Origin: Acidobacteriota bacterium
GTDB taxonomy: Bacteria > Acidobacteriota > UBA6911
Assembly: GCA_023265215.1 (NCBI GenBank)
Contig: JAHFUH010000218.1
Coordinates: forward strand, 1-8,248
Reading direction: 5' to 3'
Length of the DNA stretch: 8,248 nucleotides
Shown here: piece by piece, positions 1-5,505 of the stretch
Position numbering within the stretch: position 1 is the first letter of the stretch
Layout: the number at the start of each line of letters is the position of its first letter
Notes under the pieces: generated by a model
Databases searched by the model: none
What the model was told of the DNA's origin: nothing
The model's input: the letters and a program-made list of their open reading frames with translations, nothing else
Translations under genes and position numbers: made by a program

Positions 1-488
1 AGATCCGGACTTTCAAAAGAATCCACCGAGGGCGCATCAGTCCCAACCAGCAGGATCCCCAGTTTCACCAGGAATTCCGAAGCTCCCTCATCCAGGTATG
101 CATATTCTGTTTCAAAAGAACTTTCCGGCCGGATAACACTGCGGGTCTTAAACAGAACGCGTTCCACGCCCTTCCAGTCCAGTCTCTCCAAATCCGCCGA
201 CCGGATGCAATTTCCACTTGAGATTAAAAATACACGAGCCGGACCCATTAAATTCCTGAATTGGATGTGGGAGACATCGTCGCCGCCATCGTCCAGATGA
301 AGCGGCGCGTCTATATGGGTCCCGGTATGGGCTCCCATGCTGAAAGCGGAAACGTTGCAGGACGCGCCATCTCGTCTGCGCATAGCCCAACTGCTCTGGA
401 ATGGAGGATCTCCCGGCCAAACCGGAATCCCATCCTGCAGCGTCCGGGAAATATCGTATAGATGCGATCCAGTACCTTCTCGAATCAT
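1..488 (-). CDS. kynB: Arylformamidase / KynB-type cyclase family hydrolase (partial, C-terminus outside window)
   Basis: Translating the minus strand from the ATG at 488-486 gives 162 residues with no stop before the window edge. KynB-type enzymes hydrolyse N-formylkynurenine to kynurenine and formate in tryptophan breakdown and are usually a little over 200 residues, so about three quarters is present. Seen: an N-terminal LYDISRTLQDGIPVWPGDPP stretch (about 10-29), the metal-binding family motif HTGTHIDAPLH at 54-64, and GTDAPSVD at 149-156, a second conserved block. The start codon overlaps the stop of the upstream secreted-protein gene in an ATGA, so translational coupling is likely. No other kynurenine-pathway gene lies nearby, so a related cyclase-family hydrolase (for example isatin hydrolase-like) is possible, but the WPGD and GTHIDAP blocks fit KynB best. 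The open frame runs through the edge with no damage visible. Confidence 0.8.
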   Translation of the reverse strand, partial: MIREGTGSHLYDISRTLQDGIPVWPGDPPFQSSWAMRRRDGASCNVSAFSMGAHTGTHIDAPLHLDDGGDDVSHIQFRNLMGPARVFLISSGNCIRSADLERLDWKGVERVLFKTRSVIRPESSFETEYAYLDEGASEFLVKLGILLVGTDAPSVDSFESPD

Positions 489-1252
489 TTTGGCTGAGCG
501 GGCTTTGAAAACAAGCTGTTGGAAAGATTGTTGTTATAGCTTATTTTGTCGATGAAGTGCTGAAACAATCTGCGACCGTTTGCGAAACTGTCGATTCGGA
601 GCGGTGTGTTCACTCCCTGGTATTCGTGCCATTGGCTGAACTCCTCCACCATATGCTGACGAATGCCCTTGTTGCTTATGGTGTAGTATTCAATTTTTGC
701 CGGCAATTTCGATATGCGGTCGAAATAAACAGTAACCTCATCATTATCCGGATCCAGCAGCTGGACCATTTCGAGTGTGAGGTCTTTTCCCTCTCCAGCG
801 CCCAGATAAAAAAGCTTGATCGCAGGATCTTTGAACCGGAATCGGAAGATGTTATTGATATTATGCTTCACTGCCTCTTTGAACTCTTTCATTTCTTCAG
901 GTTTTGCTTCGCGCGTCCCTTTCTGTCCTTCCAGAAGCCACCCTTCATTGTTTTCCAGGTTGAAAACGGTGATATCCAGCTCGTTTTTCTTGTTGCCTTG
1001 CTCGAAACGTCTCTTATCCGGAAGCCTGGTGTAATCGGAGAACTTGATTATTCCAGAAGAATCCCCCTGATTGTTGAAGTAAAATCGCTGGCCGCTGGAA
1101 ACCCTATCGATAACTCCTAAATAGGCGTCTCCCCCCATAGCCTGTATCGCACCCTGGAAAAGAGCCTTTATTTTCTCCTCATCCTGGCATGGAGCCAAAG
1201 GAACAAAAACCAAGCAAATACTTAAAAATAAGCAGAATCTCTTCATACGCAT
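485..1252 (-). CDS. Secreted protein, LolA-like / outer-membrane lipoprotein-sorting-like, function unknown
   Basis: A 255-residue protein. It starts with a basic n-region (MRMKRF) and a hydrophobic stretch to about residue 20, then APCQDEE, so it is exported. The LAPC tetrad looks like a lipobox, but proline just before the cysteine is unfavourable, so signal peptidase I cleavage is as likely. The mature part opens with an ALFQGAIQAMGGDAYLGV helix. Alternating strand-like segments follow (RFYFNNQGDSSG, TVFNLENNEGWLLEGQ, VTVYFDRISKLPAKIEYY, VNTPLRIDSF). A 'tests whether a dose-like property changes along a series' architecture of this kind is seen in periplasmic LolA/LolB-like half-barrels, and I infer that relationship from pattern only. 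No catalytic motif is visible. Start choice: GGTGA (1258-1254) lies 1 base before the first ATG and 7 before the in-frame ATG at 1246, so the protein may begin two residues later. It is the upstream member of a pair with the KynB-type gene. Confidence 0.6.
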   Translation of the reverse strand: MRMKRFCLFLSICLVFVPLAPCQDEEKIKALFQGAIQAMGGDAYLGVIDRVSSGQRFYFNNQGDSSGIIKFSDYTRLPDKRRFEQGNKKNELDITVFNLENNEGWLLEGQKGTREAKPEEMKEFKEAVKHNINNIFRFRFKDPAIKLFYLGAGEGKDLTLEMVQLLDPDNDEVTVYFDRISKLPAKIEYYTISNKGIRQHMVEEFSQWHEYQGVNTPLRIDSFANGRRLFQHFIDKISYNNNLSNSLFSKPAQPK

Positions 1253-1385
1253 TTCACCACAGTCAATTCTTATCCCGTTGTTGACATCAGAAAGAATAGC
1301 CCGGGAGCAGGCGGAATTTCAAATCCAACCGCTGCTTTACTGAATCGCTGATTGATCCATTGCTTTGCTCTCCCGGAAGCGTGGA

Positions 1386-1410
1386 ATCCCCTATATACTA
1401 AAAAGGGGAT
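1386..1410. promoter_or_regulatory. Inverted repeat around a -10-like sequence upstream of the double-ACT gene
   Basis: ATCCCC (1386-1391) and GGGGAT (1405-1410) form a 6-bp perfect inverted repeat. The 13-base AT-rich centre contains TATACT (1394-1399), a good -10 match. No convincing -35 hexamer lies at 16-18 bases upstream. It could be an operator over a weak or activator-dependent promoter for the gene starting at 1446, or a small hairpin in its leader. Confidence 0.3.
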
Positions 1411-1445
1411 CAGGAATTTGAATCTGCGAGTTTGATCGAGGCGCT

Positions 1446-1967
1446 ATGCAAAATCCGCTGGTTATGACAATTATGGGCAGGGATCGCACAGGCCTGGTTG
1501 AATCCATCGCCCGGCTGATTACGGAACATAGCGGCAATTGGCTGGAAAGCCGGATGTGCCGGCTGGGAGGAAGATTCACCGGAATTTTAAGGATTCATGT
1601 ACCTCAGGAAAACGAGGAGGCTTTGGTGAAGGCGTTGCAAGGCCTGCATGCGCAGGGCTTGGACGTTGCCGCATACCCCGATCGAATCCAGCCGGTTCCC
1701 GAGTCGGGAAGAATTGCCGTTCTGACCATCGTCGGGCAGGATCGGCCCGGCATAATCCATCAGATTTCAGCCGCACTTGCGAATCAGAAAGTCAATGTGG
1801 AGGAATTGGAAACCGAATGTTACAGCGCTCCTATGTCCGGCGAAATGACCTTCAAAGCGTTTGCCAGATTGCATATCCCTGAAGCGTGCGGCGTTTCGGA
1901 TCTTAGGGCGGAGTTGGAGAGCATAGGCAGCGAGTTGATGGTCGATATTTCCTTCAGCGAGAAGTAA
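1446..1967 (+). CDS. Double ACT-domain protein, GcvR-like (glycine cleavage repressor type)
   Basis: A 173-residue cytosolic protein made of two ACT domains. The first runs about 4-75 and opens LVMTIMGRDRTGLVESIARL; the second runs about 90-168 and opens AVLTIVGQDRPGIIHQISAAL. The (G)xDRxG turn in each repeat is the usual ligand-binding turn of ACT domains. GcvR of E. coli has the same two-ACT plan at about 190 residues; it binds glycine and antagonises the activator GcvA. No DNA-binding domain is present here, so any regulation would be through a partner protein, and no gcv or gcvA gene is in view. GAGG at 1438-1441 sits 4 bases before the ATG, a short but usable ribosome-binding spacing. 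The family call is strong; the glycine-specific role is inference from the family. Confidence 0.82.
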   Translation: MQNPLVMTIMGRDRTGLVESIARLITEHSGNWLESRMCRLGGRFTGILRIHVPQENEEALVKALQGLHAQGLDVAAYPDRIQPVPESGRIAVLTIVGQDRPGIIHQISAALANQKVNVEELETECYSAPMSGEMTFKAFARLHIPEACGVSDLRAELESIGSELMVDISFSEK

Positions 1968-1983
1968 GCATGATTTAAAAGCT

Positions 1984-2002
1984 GGACGCGGAATACGCGT
2001 CC
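1984..2002 (+). terminator. Stem-loop after the double-ACT gene, possible weak terminator
   Basis: GGACGCG (1984-1990) and CGCGTCC (1996-2002) pair in a perfect, GC-rich 7-bp stem with a GAATA loop, 17 bases after the stop at 1967. No run of T follows, so it is not a classical intrinsic terminator. It may assist factor-dependent termination or protect the 3' end. Confidence 0.4.
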
Positions 2003-2059
2003 CTGCGGCGTCACAAGTCCTCATTTCTGTTCGCGGATAGAGCAATACGTCGATTGTAA

Positions 2060-2087
2060 TTGACAGCCGGTTGGTGTTGGTTATTAT
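2060..2087 (+). promoter_or_regulatory. Sigma70-like promoter for the tungstate-locus regulator
   Basis: A perfect TTGACA (-35, 2060-2065), a 16-base spacer and TATTAT (-10, 2082-2087, five of six consensus bases) lie upstream of the regulator gene. Transcription would start near 2094, giving a leader of about 37 bases. The short palindromic arms CTTAA (2091-2095) and TTAAG (2110-2114) flank the presumed start region and could be part of an operator, for instance for autoregulation; this last point is inference. Confidence 0.6.
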
Positions 2088-2130
2088 CTGCTTAATTGAT
2101 TAGTTTTATTTAAGAAGGGATCTCTAAATC

Positions 2131-3042
2131 ATGAAAGAGATGCTGACCACAAAAGAAGTAGCTGAATACCTCAGCATAAATGAAAAACAGGTATACCGGC
2201 TCATCAAAGACAAAAGAATCCCGGCCACGAGAATCACAGGAAAATGGCTTTTCCCGAAGGGGCTCATTGATGAATGGATCCTGAACAGTGCCAGGGAAAG
2301 TGTTAGCCTTGCGCCCAAACGCGGCCCCATGGAAAACCAGCTTGTTATCGCAGGCAGTAACGATCTGGCACTGGAACTGCTCGCCAAAAACACCAATATC
2401 CAAAATCCGCGTTTTACTTTTTCAATCTCCAATGTCGGAAGCCTTGCCGGACTCATAGCTCTGAGCAACGGGAACTGTCACGTTGCCGCCTCTCATCTCC
2501 TGGACAGGGAGACCGGCGAATACAACAGCTCATTTATAAGAAAGCATTTCCAAAGCCTAAAAATCGTCGCTTTAAATCTGGCGCACAGGGAGCAGGGGTT
2601 AATTGTAAAAAAAGGCAATCCTCTCGGAATTACAAATCTCAAGCATCTGGCAAATAAAAAACTGAAATTTGTAAACCGGCAGGAGGGTTCCGGAACCCGA
2701 GTACTTCTCGACTATGGACTTAAAGAGAATGACATAAAGCCGGATGACATTCCCGGGTATTCAAGGATCGCCCATACGCATATGGAAGTGGCTCTCGAAG
2801 TATTCAGCGGTTCTGCGGATGTCGGGCTGGGAATTTATGCCGCGGCGCGGATGTTGGGCCTGGATTTTCTCCCATTGGCCACCGAAAGATTCGACTTGAT
2901 AATTCCTGCCGAAACCTATCCAAGCAAGGCCATCAAGGTCATGCGCGACGTTCTTTGTTCCGAGGAGTTCAAGTCCAACATAACTCAAATGGGAGGTTAT
3001 GACACAAGAGAAACCGGAAAAGTGGTCTACGAAAGAGATTGA
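2131..3042 (+). CDS. One-component regulator: excisionase-type HTH plus substrate-binding-like (PBP_like) domain, oxyanion-responsive
   Basis: A 303-residue cytosolic protein. Residues about 5-50 form a MerR/excisionase-type helix-turn-helix (LTTKEVAEYLSINEKQVYRL, then a GKWLFPKGLIDEWI wing typical of HTH_17). Residues about 68-290 form a periplasmic-binding-protein-like domain without signal peptide. Its landmarks are GSNDL 75-79, SNVGS 100-104, SHLLDRETGEY 121-131, NRQEGSGTR 182-190, THMEVA 216-221 and ADVGLGIYAAA 229-239. This domain family is known from molybdate/tungstate-linked regulators and from C-terminal tails of some MoeA proteins. Lying just upstream of tupABC in the same direction, it most likely senses tungstate or molybdate and controls the locus. 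Whether it represses or activates cannot be told. GAAGGGA (2114-2120) lies 10 bases before the ATG; an in-frame ATG at 2140 is the alternative start. Confidence 0.88.
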   Translation: MKEMLTTKEVAEYLSINEKQVYRLIKDKRIPATRITGKWLFPKGLIDEWILNSARESVSLAPKRGPMENQLVIAGSNDLALELLAKNTNIQNPRFTFSISNVGSLAGLIALSNGNCHVAASHLLDRETGEYNSSFIRKHFQSLKIVALNLAHREQGLIVKKGNPLGITNLKHLANKKLKFVNRQEGSGTRVLLDYGLKENDIKPDDIPGYSRIAHTHMEVALEVFSGSADVGLGIYAAARMLGLDFLPLATERFDLIIPAETYPSKAIKVMRDVLCSEEFKSNITQMGGYDTRETGKVVYERD

Positions 3043-3077
3043 TATAACCGCGCGGACATAAATAATTGCGAATGTGT

Positions 3078-3158
3078 AAAACCAAAACGCCACGGATTCA
3101 AGAATTGAGGATTTTCATAAATCAGTGAAATCCGTGTAATCCGTGGCGTTTTGGTTTT
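3078..3158. repeat. Large palindromic element (21-bp perfect stem) between regulator and tupA
   Basis: Positions 3078-3098 and 3138-3158 are perfect reverse complements over 21 bases, with a 39-base loop. The right arm ends in a run of five T (3155-3159), so in RNA it could work as a terminator or attenuator separating the regulator from tupABC. The loop carries a second copy of AATCCGTG (3129-3136) directly before the one in the right arm (3138-3145), so the left arm can pair with either. GATTT (3110-3114) and AAATC (3119-3123) make a small inner hairpin. The doubled AATCCGTG motif looks like a dispersed intergenic repeat, which a genome-wide count would decide. Confidence 0.75.
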
Positions 3159-3191
3159 TATGATCGTTAGCATAGAACGGGTGGGCATCCA

Positions 3192-4013
3192 TTGAATTTC
3201 CTCCGAATTGTACCTTGTTTGGCACAGGCAATTTTTTCCCTGCTGTGCCTGATCCCTGCAGCCGGCCAGGAACGATTGCGGGTAGCTACAACGACGTCGG
3301 TACAGGATTCGGGGCTTATGCCTTACCTGCTTCCGAATTTCGAAAAGCCCTGTAACTGCAAAGTGGATTTGATTGCAGTGGGCAGCGGGCAGGCATTGAA
3401 ACTTGCTTCCAATGGCGATGTCGATATGGTTCTGGCTCACGATCCGCAAGCCGAGGAGAAATTTGTCAAAGACGGATTCGGCATTAATCGAAAAACATTC
3501 ATGATGAATGACTTCGTCCTTCTTGGGCCTTTGTCCGATCCCGCCAGGATAAAAGGAACGAAAAGCGCTGCACAGGCATTCGCAAAAATTCAAAAATCCG
3601 GTTCGACTTTCATTTCGCGCGGAGACAATTCCGGAACCCATCAAAAAGAGAAATCGATTTGGAGCAAAGCAGGGGTCCGCACGTTTGGATCGTGGTACAT
3701 GGAAATCGGCCAGGGGATGGGCGCTGCGTTGACTATGGCCGATGAAAAACAGGCTTATATCATTTCCGACAGAGCCACTTATTTGCAGCGCATCGAACGA
3801 CTGAAACTAGCGGTGCTCGTGGAGGGCGATCCGGAACTGCTCAACTATTATTCTGCAATTCAGGTGAATCCATCGCGTTACCCGACGGTCAACGCAACTC
3901 TGTCGAGGCAATTAACAGATTGGCTCTGCTCCACCGAAGGACAAAAGCTGATCAACAATTATCAAATAAGCGGGCGCCAACTGTTCAAATCCACATGCGA
4001 TATCAGGAAGTAA
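3192..4013 (+). CDS. tupA: Tungstate ABC transporter, periplasmic substrate-binding protein TupA
   Basis: A 273-residue exported binding protein that captures tungstate (possibly also molybdate) in the periplasm and hands it to TupB. A signal peptide covers about residues 1-25 (hydrophobic core about 9-22, then PAAGQE). The mature protein starts RLRVATTTSVQDSGLMPYLL: the TTTS at 33-36 is the hallmark oxyanion-binding stretch of the TupA family. Further family blocks are VGSGQALKLASNGDVDMVLAH (63-83), MNDFVLLGP (105-113) and SRGDNSGTHQKE (142-153), whose SGTH contributes to anion binding. ModA lacks this TTTS/SRGDxSGTH combination. An unusual CNC pair (54-56) sits where relatives usually have a small polar turn. 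The start is TTG at 3192; a GGTGGG at 3180-3185 lies 6 bases before it and no better in-frame start precedes the signal peptide. Only 4 bases separate it from tupB. Confidence 0.93.
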   Translation: MNFLRIVPCLAQAIFSLLCLIPAAGQERLRVATTTSVQDSGLMPYLLPNFEKPCNCKVDLIAVGSGQALKLASNGDVDMVLAHDPQAEEKFVKDGFGINRKTFMMNDFVLLGPLSDPARIKGTKSAAQAFAKIQKSGSTFISRGDNSGTHQKEKSIWSKAGVRTFGSWYMEIGQGMGAALTMADEKQAYIISDRATYLQRIERLKLAVLVEGDPELLNYYSAIQVNPSRYPTVNATLSRQLTDWLCSTEGQKLINNYQISGRQLFKSTCDIRK

Positions 4014-4017
4014 TCCG

Positions 4018-4707
4018 TTGAGCGATTTAAGGCAGGCACTTGCGGAAGCATTGCGTCTCATTTTGTCTGCAGACGCGGATGTAAGGACGATCGTCTCGGC
4101 TTCGGTGCGCTTTTCGCTGGCCAGCACGGCAATCGCCTCTTTGATCGCGCTGCCGGCGGGAATCGCGCTGTCCGCGTCCCGCATGCGGTTCAAGCGGATC
4201 ATTGAAGATGTTCTCAATACAATGCTTGCGATTCCCACCGTGGTGGTTGGGCTGTTCGTCTACGCTCTTGTTTACAGCCAGGGCCCATTAGGCGGCTTTC
4301 ACATGCTGTTTTCGCCCGCAGCTATCGTGCTGGGGCAAACAGTATTGATTATTCCGCTCATTGCATCGCTGGCTTGCAGCGCCGTTTCCTCAATAAATCC
4401 AATAGTGCGCGAAACAGCGCTTACCCTAGGGGCAGGAAAATTCCGAACAATGCGGACAGTGGCATCGGAAGCACAGGGAGCTCTATTGGTAGCATGCATT
4501 ACGGCATTCGGGCGAGTCATAGGGGAAGTAGGGATATCTCTTCTGCTGGGCGGAAATATTCTTGGGTATACAAGAACCATAACCACAGCCGTTTCCCTTC
4601 AAACCAGCAAGGGAGAATTCGCCCAGGGACTGGCGTTGGGAATTATCCTGCTGATCACGGCTTTTATTGTCAATATGGCGGCGCGGCTGTTTCGGAGAAA
4701 ACCATGA
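4018..4707 (+). CDS. tupB: Tungstate ABC transporter, permease TupB
   Basis: A 229-residue integral membrane protein, the channel of the importer, presumably a homodimer working with TupA and TupC. About five hydrophobic segments are visible (roughly 26-52, 64-86, 98-124, 152-178, 203-224). Between the third and fourth lies the EAA-type coupling loop RETALTLGAGKFRTMRTVA (131-149), which contacts the ATPase, followed by AFGRVIGEVGISLLLGGN, a strongly conserved block in TupB/WtpB-type permeases. Length and layout are normal for the family. It starts with TTG; AGGAAG (4005-4010), which spans the end of tupA, lies 7 bases before it, so it is well placed for coupled translation. Its stop overlaps the tupC start in ATGA. 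Sulfate or molybdate permeases are related, but the neighbour TupA fixes the assignment. Confidence 0.93.
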   Translation: MSDLRQALAEALRLILSADADVRTIVSASVRFSLASTAIASLIALPAGIALSASRMRFKRIIEDVLNTMLAIPTVVVGLFVYALVYSQGPLGGFHMLFSPAAIVLGQTVLIIPLIASLACSAVSSINPIVRETALTLGAGKFRTMRTVASEAQGALLVACITAFGRVIGEVGISLLLGGNILGYTRTITTAVSLQTSKGEFAQGLALGIILLITAFIVNMAARLFRRKP

Positions 4708-5390
4708 ATTCTGCGCTTGCTTACAGAATCCGGTCTTTAATGCATTCCTATGGCGAGAAGACCGTGTTGGATATTCCAGCTCTTGATATACCGGAGGGGC
4801 AGGTTTGCGCTTTTTGGGGGCCCAATGGCTCCGGGAAGACTACCTTGCTCTCCATTCTTGCCCATCTGCTCACGCCCGTTTCCGGCACTGTCCTTATGTT
4901 CGGCATGGAAATGATCCGGAATCGGAATCCGGAGCTGCGAAGAAGGGTAACGATGGTTCACCAGAAGCCGGTCCTCTTTTCCACAACGGTCTGGAACAAT
5001 GTCGCGTTTGGGCTTCGGGCGGCCGGTTGTTCATCTAAAGAGATCAAAGATCGCGTACAGCAGATAGTAGGGAAACTGAGGCTGGAGGCTGTGGCGGAAA
5101 AAGAGGGGCGCAAGCTGTCCGGCGGAGAAGCTCAGCGTGTTGTCCTGGCTCGGGCGCTGGTTTTGGGGTTGCCGATTATTCTTCTGGACGAACCCACCAA
5201 CTCGTTGGATGACGCATCAAGACCGATATTATTGGAGTTGCTGAAAAAGGCAAATCTAACGCACAAAACCACAATCCTGATTGCCACGCATGATTTGAGC
5301 TTCATTCAACCGCTGGATGCCCGAATTATCCGGCTGAATGCAGGAAAAGTCGAGAAAGACGGGACCGAGCGGCAACCCACAAATGGTTGA
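4704..5390 (+). CDS. tupC: Tungstate ABC transporter, ATP-binding protein TupC
   Basis: A 228-residue cytoplasmic ATPase that powers TupB. All nucleotide-binding motifs are intact: Walker A GPNGSGKT (39-46), Q-loop VHQKP (85-89, Q87), signature LSGGEAQR (138-145), Walker B IILLDE (158-163), D-loop SLDD (167-170) and H-loop histidine 196 in ATHDL. There is no C-terminal TOBE or regulatory domain, as is usual for TupC and unlike ModC, so oxyanion sensing is not built into the ATPase here. The ATG at 4704-4706 overlaps the tupB stop (ATGA), with GGAG at 4694-4697 six bases upstream. The frame is open further 5' inside tupB, but that extension has no family similarity and overlaps tupB by over 300 bases, so the 4704 start is preferred. 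Confidence 0.93.
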   Translation: MNSALAYRIRSLMHSYGEKTVLDIPALDIPEGQVCAFWGPNGSGKTTLLSILAHLLTPVSGTVLMFGMEMIRNRNPELRRRVTMVHQKPVLFSTTVWNNVAFGLRAAGCSSKEIKDRVQQIVGKLRLEAVAEKEGRKLSGGEAQRVVLARALVLGLPIILLDEPTNSLDDASRPILLELLKKANLTHKTTILIATHDLSFIQPLDARIIRLNAGKVEKDGTERQPTNG

Positions 5391-5415
5391 ATATCGTCTT
5401 GACGGTTTTGAGCTC

Positions 5416-5436
5416 AACGCGGGATAATGCCGCGTT
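5416..5436 (+). terminator. Short stem-loop after tupC, possible weak terminator
   Basis: AACGCGG (5416-5422) and CCGCGTT (5430-5436) pair perfectly over 7 bp with a 7-base loop, 25 bases after the tupC stop. Only three T follow, so termination would be partial at best. It may reduce read-through from tupABC into moeA. Confidence 0.4.
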
Positions 5437-5452
5437 TATGGGCGCGACGGAA

Positions 5453-5488
5453 TTCCAATTCGTATTTCGTCATCCGTAATTCGTCATT
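5453..5488. repeat. TTCGT/TTCGTCAT-type direct repeats in the tupC-moeA gap
   Basis: This gap carries repeated TTCGT cores: ATTCGTA (5459-5465), TTTCGTCAT (5465-5473) and ATTCGTCATTT (5479-5489), with CCGTAA between the last two. The spacing of about 15 bases and the near-identical wording look like a fragment of a dispersed intergenic repeat rather than an operator, since no dyad symmetry is apparent. Confidence 0.5.
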
Positions 5489-5491
5489 TGA

Positions 5492-5498
5492 AGAGGGA
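5492..5498 (+). promoter_or_regulatory. Ribosome-binding site that decides the moeA start
   Basis: AGAGGGA lies 7 bases before TTG at 5506-5508. The more upstream in-frame TTG at 5488 has no Shine-Dalgarno-like sequence and falls inside the repeat, so 5506 is the better start. Confidence 0.6.
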
Positions 5499-5505
5499 CT
5501 CTGCT

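Noticed and set aside
557..1120. Long plus-strand open frame (187 codons) opposite the LolA-like gene
   Set aside because: It is antisense to a gene with a clear signal peptide and its translation shows no domain; an antisense shadow.
1189..1191. Lipoprotein cysteine in the LolA-like protein (LAPC)
   Set aside because: Proline directly before the cysteine is unfavourable for a lipobox, so lipidation is not called.
2094..2130. Moco/Tuco-type riboswitch before the regulator or tupA
   Set aside because: The leader is about 37 bases and too AT-rich and short for that RNA; the tupA gap shows one simple long stem rather than the multi-stem motif.
3159..3164. TATGAT as a -10 element for tupA
   Set aside because: No acceptable -35 at 16-18 bases upstream, where the palindrome arm lies; a dedicated tupA promoter cannot be supported.
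3165..3179. CGTT-N7-AACG as a ModE-type operator before tupA
   Set aside because: Only four bases per half-site match; the ModE box is longer and needs AT-rich TATAT flanks not present here.
4374..4703. N-terminal extension of TupC inside tupB
   Set aside because: No ABC-ATPase similarity, full overlap with conserved TupB, and a well-placed ribosome-binding site at the internal ATG 4704.
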